From contig OX393577.1 in NCBI GenBank assembly GCA_947652605.1, forward strand, positions 18,231,466 through 18,295,465: a DNA stretch of 64,000 nt. The letters are read 5' to 3'. The stretch's first letter is position 1, and each line of letters opens with the position of its first letter. Position numbers and translations under genes: made by a program. The notes under the pieces are model-generated. The model had not been told where the DNA came from. It saw nothing but the letters and a program-made list of their open reading frames with translations, and did no database searches. This DNA comes from Elmis aenea (taxonomy: Eukaryota > Arthropoda > Insecta > Coleoptera > Elmidae). Shown here piece after piece: positions 11,400 to 20,533 of this stretch.

Positions 11400-14343
11400 G
11401 CAGTGTTTTAGGTTTATAAGCCATGGAATAAATTTTACTTATTTCTGTGATTTTTCTAGACTGCATCTATAATTTTAAATCACTCTAGTAACCAGAAAAC
11501 AAAAATAAAGCAACTTGTAGACTGTTTAATGCTCACAACAGCAAATACAACTTTATTCATCTACTCTAAAACAAAATACATACTTCATCACTCACTGAGT
11601 GTTCCAGCAACTTTATAATCTTCCCAAATCTTTTTTAATTTAAATAATTGTACGACATTGAGGCATAATTTCACAAGTGCAATTTCGATTGCGTATTTTT
11701 TATACACATAAATATATTAATGTAAATATCAACATTTAACAATAACATTTTCTTTTTTAACAGACACATAATTGTATATTTTGTATACTTTTCATACTTT
11801 GTTTCATATAAAATTGCACAAAAGTGAACACGTTTCCAAAAAATGTATATAAAAAACTGCAGTATATATTTTTGTTTCATATAAGGCATGCCTGTAAGGC
11901 AGTTTTTATGAATTTATCATCGTCACAAAGTATATGAATTTTACAAAATAATTTCCAATCACCTTAAATATGTCCAACACAGGCAGAATTAAAAATTAAA
12001 TAACAATAAATTTTTTAACAATAGAATTTGTTTATAGACATAAATGGGAAATATTTGCATTTTTCTTTAAAGAAGTATGTTTTAAGAATTAAATAATGAT
12101 ACATAAAAAATTGCTTATTAAAGATACGATGTGTTTGAAAACGTTTACGTCACATTTCAATTTACAATTTTAATAATCAAATTGTAAAGATTAAAAAGTA
12201 TAACAAAACAATTATTTCCCAATTTCCAACACAAATTTAGTTGTAAAACATACACAACTACCATGAACTAACACAAGCTCCATCTTTTATCTTCCCCATG
12301 CAATTTGTTCAAATGATGTCAAAAAACTGTTATAACTCTAATTTTTTTTACTGAATTTAACACTTCAGTGCTTTGCTAGAAGCTCACTACTTATAATATC
12401 TATTCTTTCGACATCACTAAATATTTTATCACTTCAAACACTAACCCTTTTGTGAGCAATTCTACTTAACTATCTGCTTATAATACCTCTATAATTAGCT
12501 TCAACCAAAAATAGACTATATAAACATAAAAACAATCAACAATTAGTCTACAGTTTTAACAGAGCTCAGCTGCCAATAGTGGGGTAATTTATTCATTTTT
12601 TTTCATAAATTTCAAAGCATGGCAAGGAAATACTTCATAATTTTAAGTATTTACATAAAAATTAACATCCACACCATAACTAAATGTATTTTTGTTTACA
12701 TCATCAATCAAATCACATTCAGATTAAGAATGAAGAATTAATTTAAGGCAGTTTTTTGGACTACTAATCCAATTTTTTAGCAACCAAATTACCTGAAGAT
12801 TAAACTATACACTACGAATAAGGCTAACAGACCATTTTTCTTTTCTTTTTTATTATACCAGGGTAGGTCACAAATCTGCAAACACTGTTTTAACAGCGGA
12901 AAAAGATGCTTTACAAAAAGTATTATTTACAAACTGTAAATTGTTAGCTATATTTTGAAATACATTGACAAATGTTGTAGGTATATTTTGTAACTCACAT
13001 AATAATTACATTATTACGTGACAACAAAATTTTTTGTTATGGTTGTAATGTAAGAAAAACGTTGTTTAAAAAAGTGTAAAAAAAAGGTACTCCAAAATGT
13101 ACTCAACAATTTTCGAAACCTCTTTGTCCATAAAATTTATATTAACGTCACTATAATAGTGTTTGCAAACTTTTGGAATACCCTATATTTTCCTGATTGA
13201 TAAGTTAAGGCCCTAAAAATGCTTAATTTTATATGTATAGTAGTACCAATTTTCTTTTAGTTTATTTTTTAGGTAACTTTAAAAAATCGATTCAAAGTTA
13301 TTTATTAATCATTGATAGTGTTTGATCTCAATGATTCAAGAAAATAATGCACAATATTCGATGATATTAAGTGGCACAACAATCGAGAAATCACTCAGAA
13401 TAGCTACAAATTTTGAAAATTAGATATTTGTTGCTAAATATGTTTTATTTCTTAGCATTTTTAAACACAAAATATTAAAAAAATTTAAAAATTGATACTA
13501 AAACTGCAAAGTATGAAGATCTAAACAATGTTTGTTTTGTTAAATGGCAATTTTAGCTAAATTTTTTTCTATAAATTCCAGAACGTTTTTTAACAAACTT
13601 TTTAAAATTTTGATTTCCGAAAAATCGAGTATTGGAATTGATAATATTTGGTTAGATTTCTTAATAAAAAAAAAAAAGTTTTTTTAAATTTCTTTACAAA
13701 ACTCATGCAAATGATTAATTACGTATTATGAAGCACAGCTTCATCTTTAAAAAAAATATGAGTACAATGGCAGTGTCAAATAATGATTCAACAGCGTCCA
13801 GATTTGGTCATCATCAACAAACAATTAAATTAGAAATACCAAGTCTGTTTTAGTTTTTAATTACATCTACACTTTTAGACTACTATATTATGTCAAAAAA
13901 CGACACATTATTATGCGAGCTTTCATAGAAAACATTCATAATCATTTTGTAGACATTTTTCAATTAATAAAAAAATAATTACTAAACTATTCATTCAAAG
14001 CCAAGTAATTTTAATAAGCCAGCAGTCAGAGTTACTATTCTACAAAATATTACGTACAAATTTGATGAGTATCAACTCCAAAGTTAATAACTTTTAACAC
14101 TGACAGCATCTTTTACACAAAATATTTAAAATTACGTAAGTATTTTCCAGCCATTAACAAAATGTGGCGTGCCCTTTGGACACCTCTACTAAATATTATC
14201 TTATATCTACATGATGACTACATAATGTGTATGCTTATGTACAAATGTTTGGTAGTTTTTTCGCAGTAACACTAACCGAGTTCTATTCAAAAGAAGAAAC
14301 GACGATGGTAAATGGAGATATAACGAGAGACCAGCTCTGGGAG
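11400..14343 (-). other. Downstream flank / probable 3' UTR of Pdp1
   Basis: This AT-rich stretch has no coding signal and comparatively little recognisable repeat, apart from the inverted-repeat element at 12856-13187. Minus-strand AATAAA hexamers are scattered, so a long 3' UTR is possible but not demonstrated. If the mRNA extends beyond 13187 it would include that palindrome. Confidence 0.35.
12856..13187. repeat. Short inverted-repeat element, TATACCAGGGTA / TACCCTATA ends
   Basis: The left end (CAGGGTAGGTCAC...CTGCAAACACT) is the imperfect inverse of the right end (AGTGTTTGCAAACTTTTGG...TACCCTATA). This resembles a diverged relative of the TACAGGGTG elements, about 330 bp long. It lies downstream of the Pdp1 stop codon. 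Confidence 0.6.
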
Positions 14344-14430
14344 TTAAACATCTTCGTATTTTGCTAGTTTATTTTGAAGCATTAAATTTTCTTTTTTTAG
14401 TCGTTCCAACTCACTTCGTAGACTCATGTT
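14344..14430 (-). CDS. Pdp1: Pdp1 terminal coding exon: leucine zipper and stop
   Basis: The exon follows an acceptor (TTGTTTAG) and completes the zipper: YLEKE-NMSLRSELERLKKENLMLQNKLAKYEDV, then TAA at 14344-14346. Leucines recur with heptad spacing and the EN/LEEL-like pattern fits PAR-family zippers; the C-terminus KYEDV is typical of the family's short tail. It is only 29 codons including the stop. The intron to the previous exon (14431-15993) contains a full Helitron-like repeat copy at 14861-15690. The 3' UTR lies below 14344; several AATAAA motifs occur on the minus strand (for example near 13442, 12587 and 11548) but the used poly(A) site cannot be chosen from sequence alone. Confidence 0.93.
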   Translation of the reverse strand, partial: NMSLRSELERLKKENLMLQNKLAKYEDV

Positions 14431-14860
14431 CTAAACAAAAAGAAAAAGATTAAATCAACAAACTTTCTTGTAATAGACACATTTAGTATAAACAATTTTT
14501 TATAAGATTTTAAAAAGTTAACACAATTCGATTATTTTAGCTACAAGGTCCTACAAAGCGAATATTTTCTTGGTAATTGATTTTACAGGAGGTCAAGATA
14601 TTTCCTCCATACCTCTTTTGCAAATTGACATAATAAAGTTTAAATTTAAAAATATTTTTAGTCTTAAGAGACACCATTGAAATTATTTTCTTTGTTTTTT
14701 ACATAAAACCTCCTGTACATTTTGAATATTTTGGTTTACAAACCAAATTAACTTTCAAAAATGCATGCGGTTTTTTGTACCTACAATCAAACGGTTCTAA
14801 AAAGTATTAATAATTTACAATTTAACAATCGCAGTTTAAAATTTTCAACAAGTTAAATTT

Positions 14861-15690
14861 TCAGTAGTAATAATATAACAAGTGCATTGAATATTATCGA
14901 TAATTTTTGGTAAATATGCTCGAATGCAAGTTGAGCTAAAAAAACACGAGTGCACCAAGTGCACGAGTGATTTTTTCTGATTCAACTTGCATGAGTGAAG
15001 ATTTGTCAAAAATTATAAATTATTTGCAATGCACGAGTTACATTTTGTCAGAAAATTTCCTCCACCTAACCTACCTGTCAAATTAATGTATGTTATGTCA
15101 AATTTTACTGTCACGAGTGGTGTCATTTAATTTATATTAAAGTAACGCTATCGGTCGCCGAAATTCGTCAAAAAATTATCAAGACCAAAATATTTAATTC
15201 CCTCTCCAAATTTATATTTTCGACCAATCACAAACTCAGATATCTTAGAAGCGACCAATAAACGCATGAAAATCTGTTAATTGTGAAAAGCATATTATCA
15301 GTGTATGATTATGTTTATCGGTCGTTTATAGGAAATCTGGGTTTGCTATTGGTCGAAAAAGCAAATTTGACAGAAGGATCAACATCTGACAGGGGAAAGT
15401 AAAATTATCACCGTGTAATGCTCCCATTGGTAGTCTCTAGAAGATTTAAAATTAGTGATTGGTTGAAAACGCAAATTTGACAGGTGAAGGAAATTTTCAG
15501 TGTATGATTATGTTTATTGGTCGTTTCTAGGAAATCTGAGTTTGTTATTGGTCGAAAACGCACATTTGACAAGAGGATCAACATCTGACAGGGGAATGTA
15601 AAATTATTACCGTGTAATTGGTAGTCTCTAGATGATTTAATATTAGTGATTGGTTGAAAACGCAAATTTGACAGGTGAAGGAAATTTTCA
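14861..15690 (+). repeat. Helitron-like repeat copy A, in the last Pdp1 intron, with internal tandem duplication
   Basis: It begins TCAGTAGTAATAATATAACA and ends GGTGAAGGAAATTTTC. There are no terminal inverted repeats. Near the 5' end is a TATTATCGATAATTTT-type palindrome, followed by a hairpin formed by GCAAGTTGA and TCAACTTGC. The 3' third is tandemly duplicated: a unit of about 190-200 bp running from GTGTATGATTATGTTTAT to GGTGAAGGAAATTTTC occurs twice (from about 15300 and from about 15500). ATTGGT/ACCAAT occurs many times. Confidence 0.75.
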
Positions 15691-15993
15691 ATATACCTAA
15701 TACGAAAGGTGTTTGTTTTGCCAAGGGATGGCTTATAACTTTGTAATAATTTGTTTTCCAGTTTTAAAGATTAACTAACAAACTAAAAGAATACATTTTT
15801 ACCCCATTAAAACGCAAAAATTATCAAAATGTTTAGGTCATGGAGTGTTGAAGCGAATTTTGCTGTAATTTTAATTTATTCAAATTACTTATAGCTTATT
15901 CTGTTAATACTTATAATAATCCTGGTGTTACACAAAAATAATCTGTTTATTTTGTGGAAATAAGGGCCAATTTAAATATTTTTTTTAATTTAC

Positions 15994-16247
15994 CTCTTTT
16001 TCAAGGTAACCAGCCCGAAGGGCGATCTGATTCTCCTTCATTCTGCGGGCGTCCCGTGATCGTTTGGCTGCTAGATTGTTCTTTCTTCTTCTGGCCCAGT
16101 ACTTGTCATCTTTGAGGTCATCTGGTACGAACTGCTTTCGGGATTTTTTGATAAGAGGTTGTGGTTTCAGTTCTTCGTCTGAAAATACTCTGATCCGTGG
16201 GTCGAAATCACGACTACTTGAAGCCATCGATAACGCTTCAGAAAAAA
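15994..16247 (-). CDS. Pdp1: Pdp1 exon: PAR domain and bZIP basic region
   Basis: Pdp1 is a nuclear PAR-domain bZIP transcription factor. Members dimerise and bind D-box sites (RTTAYGTAAY); in Drosophila Pdp1 acts in the circadian clock loop, muscle gene control and growth. Visible here: the PAR segment ([20 protein letters not shown]), the extended basic region [20 protein letters not shown], then the DNA-contacting core [16 protein letters not shown] with the bZIP signature N-x3-A-x2-SR. The zipper begins with LRAGYLEKE. The acceptor is AAAATACAG before 16247; the donor is GAG|GTAAAT at 15994. Phases fit both neighbours (2 + 84 codons). The ATG at 16227 is in frame but internal: joined to the previous exon the protein reads [22 protein letters not shown]. 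An alternative start there cannot be excluded but nothing supports it. Confidence 0.96.
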
Positions 16248-17058
16248 CTGTATTTTAGACATTAGTAGGGTGTAGCCACAAACGTTTTTTTGGACGTCTT
16301 ACTAAAGTTGCCAAAAGGAATTTTGAAAATCCAAAAATAAAAATATCAAGCGCGTCCCTTTTACGGGAGGAGTTAATTTGTGTTTAGTAAGACGGTGTGC
16401 GACCCAGCTTTGAACTTACGGTGTGAAAAAGTCAGTTTTTTCTACATAGTTTATACATTAAAATTAAACAATTTAAATAACAAACCAAAAGAAATAATCT
16501 AAATAATCCACGAAAAGTGCACAAAACTTCAGTTTCATTCACATTACGATATTCAAATTATTTTTTTTAATTTTTCAAAGTATCAAGCATCATACTCAAA
16601 AATATAATTATTGTAATAAATAATCTTCATTTGCTTATTTACCACGAAATATAAAATAACATTTGGTAATCAAATAATAACTAACAGGAAATAAATCTTT
16701 TGAGATACCTAAAAATCATAAGAAAATGCACAAAAATATTATTATAAACTTCGATAAAAAAAAAAAACATTGATCGCGAAAGTCCGACGAAATCGTTTAG
16801 CATCATAAAAATATTTTTTCCGAAGAATGAAGTAGTAAAAATATCTTGGGGAAAAAATATAATTTTTAAATGCTTATTGCATGATGTAAAATTTAGTTTT
16901 TTTTGTTGAAACAAACGAACTATTTTTGAATCTATTTAATTTTCATTACAATAAAAATTTTAAATAATAAATGGAAATATTCATTTGTACAATAAATTGC
17001 AGAGTAAAAAAAGATAGTATTTTAATAAGAAAAATGCTCATTCTTAAAATCTGTTATG

Positions 17059-17746
17059 TACATGGTGTCCCATACATTATTACCACCTTAAATATTTCTT
17101 TTATCTATAGAAATAAACTTATGAACATTGTATGATATAATATAACAAAAAACAACACATAAATGGCATAAAATTACATTCGATGTACACAAATTTAAAA
17201 TTATTCTTTTTTTATCACACTAGTTTTGTCAAAATCAGACAGTAAAATTTCTTATCTGTCTATTTTAATATTTAGTTAAATCAATTTTTCGACTTAAATA
17301 ACAAGTTTCGGTAGGCCATGTAACTTTTTTGCTTAGGTAAACGTTGGGAGGCTTGTTTTATTTAAAAGTTTACTATTGAAAGGTGTTTAATTCCCTTAAG
17401 ACACCAAAAATGTGTGCTAAAAACTCTCATTTAAATACATGCGTGTTCATGGTCCAATGATCTAATATAGGTTTCGAATATTTGCCCAAAAAAGCGTCAT
17501 TAAAACAATTACTATGTTTACACTTCCAGCAAGATAAACTTTATTTTTTATTTTTTATTTTAAATCTTACTAGTGTTATGAAAAAAAAGCTGAATTATGC
17601 TTTTTAATCACATAAAAATGTTGATGATATTTTTATGCGATTTATACAGATATTTCTGACCTTTAATAATATTAAAGGTTTATCGGCGTTATTTTTAAAG
17701 AACAAAAGAGTATTCTAGTTGGCAATAATCTCTGGGACACCCTGCA
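17059..17746. repeat. Diverged TACAGGGTGTCCC-type inverted-repeat element in a Pdp1 intron
   Basis: The left end TACATGGTGTCCCATACATT pairs imperfectly with the right end, AATAATCTCTGGGACACCCTGCA. The ends share the TGTCCC motif of the element at 24633. The interior arms are too diverged to pair clearly by eye. It lies between the PAR/bZIP exon and the linker exon. Confidence 0.6.
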
Positions 17747-17862
17747 TACGTGCGTTACCACCAAGTTCTAAGCTGGAATTTTTTTCTTGTTCAAAACTAA
17801 AGTTTTTCACAGTTGATCCAACAACGAAAACAAATAATGTTAATACAACGAGATCAACTCAC

Positions 17863-18040
17863 TTGAGTCGGCAGGTGATGGAGGGTTCATTGTGTCGGGA
17901 CTCATACAGTCACTCGGACTTGGAGATCGTTCCCGTTTTGTTATCCCATGGGGGTTACCAACTGGAGCATTTGATCCATGTGATCCCAGCCCATCCATCG
18001 ATACACCGTTTTCAGATAAAAATTCATCCAAATCGACATA
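17863..18040 (-). CDS. Pdp1: Pdp1 exon: YVDLDEFL motif and Ser/Pro-rich linker
   Basis: The exon starts after TTCTTTTAG and ends with one base of a split codon before GTGAGT (178 nt). It joins in phase to the 18403-18584 exon, giving the continuous motif DLK-YVDLDEFLSENG, a hallmark of Pdp1/DBP/HLF-type proteins. After a Gly-rich stretch follow KRERSPSPSDCMSPDTMNPP and SPADS, the linker that precedes the PAR domain. TTG-initiated reading of this segment is not a real start: the open frame simply runs in from the upstream acceptor. The intron on its upstream side is short (18041-18402); the one downstream (16248-17862) is long and holds a TACAGGGTG-type inverted-repeat element. Confidence 0.92.
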
Positions 18041-18402
18041 CTAAAAGAATTAAACGATTAAAACCTGCAATTAAGGTTAAAAAGCAGCTAATTTTACTTT
18101 AAAACCTTTTTTTTGTGCGCTTATCTACAATAAAAATTTAATTCTATTAAACACTGAGAGCTTAAAACTACTTAAATTAAGTAAAACGTTTTATCACAAT
18201 TCTATGACGCGTTTATCAACAAACCTAATTAATAATTTAAATATATATTTTAGAACATTCGCAAAGGATTAACTAATCTTGAATTTTCAGTTGGATAAGT
18301 AGTACGCGACAAACTTCGCCCAAAAATGATTTTCTTACTGACACAATGGACACGACACGTGCAAAAAGGTTTTTTGTTGATCCTGGTAACTTGTATATGT
18401 AC

Positions 18403-18584
18403 CTTAAGGTCTGATTCATACGACTTGTCCCAGAGGTTAGGTCCCAAAAAGGCAGTTTGGGCATCAACGTTGCTCCACAATTCTCCGTCATCTTTTTTGT
18501 CATCGGTTGCGCCCAGAATATTCCCCGCTAAATCCTTAATCGCTGAATGACCGTGTCCGTGCGGATGTGTGGGTTTGCTATTTC
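18403..18584 (-). CDS. Pdp1: Pdp1 exon (most 5' exon found): acidic/conserved segment upstream of PAR domain
   Basis: This is the most upstream exon of the PAR-bZIP gene that can be recognised. On the minus strand a T-rich acceptor ending TTTCAG precedes 18584, and the exon ends at 18403 before GTACAT. It begins with the last two bases of a split codon (phase 2 remainder), so at least one more coding exon lies upstream, at higher coordinates. It encodes a His-rich start (KPTHPHGHGHS), then AIKDLAGNIL, an acidic DDKKDDGE stretch, and the conserved block LWDKSYESDLK. That last block is what insect Pdp1 proteins carry just before the YVDLDEFL motif. Reading through past the donor gives a longer open frame but only intron-like sequence, so the donor is preferred. 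A CACGTG E-box lies in the following intron at 18356-18361. The exon identity is confident; the missing N-terminus is not located. Confidence 0.88.
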
Positions 18585-18780
18585 CTGAAATTAACAAAAA
18601 AAAGGGTTAAAATAGATTCATTAAATGTAAACAAATTACAACCGAGACCAAAGCTAGTTAAACTTAGTAAACAGCAACGTATTTTGTTGAGTCTTGGTTG
18701 TATTCGCAATAAGTTGACTGGGCCGGATGCGACAAGCCCAGCCAAGCCGATATCGTTAGATAGTTTCAGTACAAAAAGTA

Positions 18781-18908
18781 GGGTCCGATTTTATAAAGCG
18801 CTTCACATCGCATTTTAAAGTTACCGTTGCGGTTAGCATCGAGAACTCAACGCCACTCCTAAAGGTTAACTTTAACAAGCGACTTGAAGCACTTTACAAA
18901 ACAGGGCC
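18781..18908. repeat. 128-bp MITE with GGGTCC/GGCCCT ends and TA flanks
   Basis: The left end GGGTCCGATTTTATAAAGCG matches the inverse of the right end, GCACTTTACAAAACAGGGCC, with mismatches. The inner parts also pair (TTAAAGTTACC with GGTTAACTTTAA). TA lies on both sides (18779-18780 and 18909-18910), as for Tc1/mariner-type MITEs. It is just upstream of the most 5' Pdp1 exon found. Confidence 0.65.
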
Positions 18909-18950
18909 TAAATGTAACATTTACAAACATAATTGAAAAATATTTTGTTG

Positions 18951-20082
18951 AAAATTTTCTTCACCTGTCAAATTTGCGTTTTCAACCAATCACTAATCTT
19001 CTAATGACTGACTACCAATAGGAGCATGAGCATTATTACACGGTAATAATTTTACATTCCCCTGTCAGATGTTAATCCTGCTGTCAAATTTGCGTTTTTG
19101 ACCAATAACAAACTTAGATTTCCTAGAAACGATCAATAAACATAATCATACACTGAAAATTCCCTTCACCTGTCAAATTTGCGTTTTCAACCAATCACTA
19201 ATCTTATGGTGCCTGTACACCTGAGAGTAAAGTACTCTCGAGAGTAGCGTCGCCAAGGATACAGCCAATCGCGAGTTACTCTCAGGGGCTGTATCCTTGG
19301 CGACGCTACTCTCGAGAGTACTTTACTCTCAGGTGTACAGGCACCATTAAATCTTTTAGAGACTACCAGTAGGAGCAATATTACACAGTAATAATTTTAC
19401 ATTCCTCTGCCAGGAGTTGATCCTCCTGTCAAATTTGCGTTTTCGACCAATAACAAATTCAGATTTCCTTTAAACGGCCAATAAACATAATCATACACTG
19501 ATAATTTACTTTTCGCAATTAACAGATTTTCATGCGTTTATTGGTCGTTTCTAAGAAATCTGAGTTTTTTATTGGTGGAAAATATAAATTTGGAGAGGGA
19601 ATAAGGTATTTTGGTCTTGACAATTTTTTGACAGATGTCGGCGACCAATAACGTTACTTTAATATCGATTAAACCACACCCCTGACACACCACTCTGACA
19701 GTACTTGTAAAATTTGACATAACAGATTATGTATGTACCTAAATACTATTTGGTTCATTAATTTTTATTAAAATATAATTCTTGAATTAAAAATTAGTTA
19801 TAAATGATCTATTAATAATAACAATCGCAGTAAGTAGTAGGTATACTTTAATTTATCTAAATTAAACAACATTTTAATTTGACAGATAAGTTAGGTGAAG
19901 GAATTTTTCTGACAAAATATAACTCGTGCATTGCAAATAATCTACAATTTTTGACAAATCTTCACTCATGCAAGTTGAAGCAGAAAAAATCACTCGTGAT
20001 TTTTTTAGCTCAACTTGCATTCGGGCATATATTTAGCAAAAATTATCGATAATTTTCAATGCACTTGTTATATTACTACTGA
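18951..20082 (-). repeat. Helitron-like repeat copy C1 (minus orientation), hosting a younger MITE
   Basis: The copy reads from 20082 (TCAGTAGTAATATAACAAGT) down to 18951 (GAAAATTTTC). Like copy A it has a duplicated ATTGGT-rich 3' block. Relative to other copies it carries about 140 bp of extra sequence at roughly 19722-19860 and a MITE at 19207-19346. A 60-residue open frame at 19538-19720 is repeated in copies B and D but follows the repeat, not a gene. Confidence 0.75.
19207..19346. mobile_element. Harbinger-like palindromic MITE, perfect 60-bp arms, TTA target duplication
   Basis: Arms 19207-19266 and 19287-19346 are exact reverse complements over 60 bp around a 20-bp spacer. Flanking TTA occurs on both sides (19204-19206 and 19347-19349). 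Other copies of the host repeat show the empty site CTAATCTTAAATCTT, which confirms both the ends and the 3-bp duplication, as expected for PIF/Harbinger. Each arm also contains the local palindrome ACTCTCGAGAGT. Perfect arm identity implies a recent insertion. There is no coding capacity. Confidence 0.93.
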
Positions 20083-20533
20083 TAATATCCTTTTCGCAAT
20101 TAACAGATTTTCATGCGTTTATTGGTCGCTTCTAAGAAATCTGAGTTTGTGATTGGTCGAAAATAAAAATTTGGAGAGGGAATTAAATATTTTGGTCTTG
20201 ATAATTTTTTGACGAATTTCGGCGACCAGTAGCGTTACTTTAATTTAGATTAAACCACACCCCTGACGCACCACTCTGACAGTACTTGTAAAATTTAATA
20301 TAACATACATTTAATTGGACAGGTAGGTTAGGTGAAGGAAATTTTCTGACAAAATATAACTTGTGCATTGCAATTAATCTATAATTTTTGACAAATCTTC
20401 ACTCATGCAAGTTGAATCAGAAAAAATCACTCGTGTACTTCGTGCACTCGTTTTTTTTCAGTTCAATTTGCATTCGGGCATGTTTACCAGAAATTATTGA
20501 TAATTTTCAATGCACTTGTTATATTACTACTGA
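20083..20533 (-). repeat. Helitron-like repeat copy C2, truncated, abutting C1
   Basis: It reads from 20533 (TCAGTAGTAATATAACAAGT) down to about 20083, where it stops inside the body at CTGTTAATTGCGAAAAGGAT. It directly joins the 5' end of C1. So the two copies form a head-to-tail pair with the upstream one lacking its 3' part. Confidence 0.72.

Noticed and set aside
18250..18597. 115-codon minus-strand frame taken as one gene
   Set aside because: Only the part from 18584 to 18403 is coding; the rest reads through a GT donor into intron, and its ATG is upstream of the acceptor.
19538..19720. 60-63 codon frame repeated at 34681 and 60002 (SNFTSTVRVV...GCGLI)
   Set aside because: The three copies simply follow the Helitron-like repeat; differences are mostly amino-acid changing and there is no sign of a start context or selection for protein.
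14861..20533. Regularly repeated blocks considered as a CRISPR-like array or satellite gene cluster
   Set aside because: Repeats are long, dispersed, in opposite orientations and belong to mobile-element copies in a eukaryotic genome.
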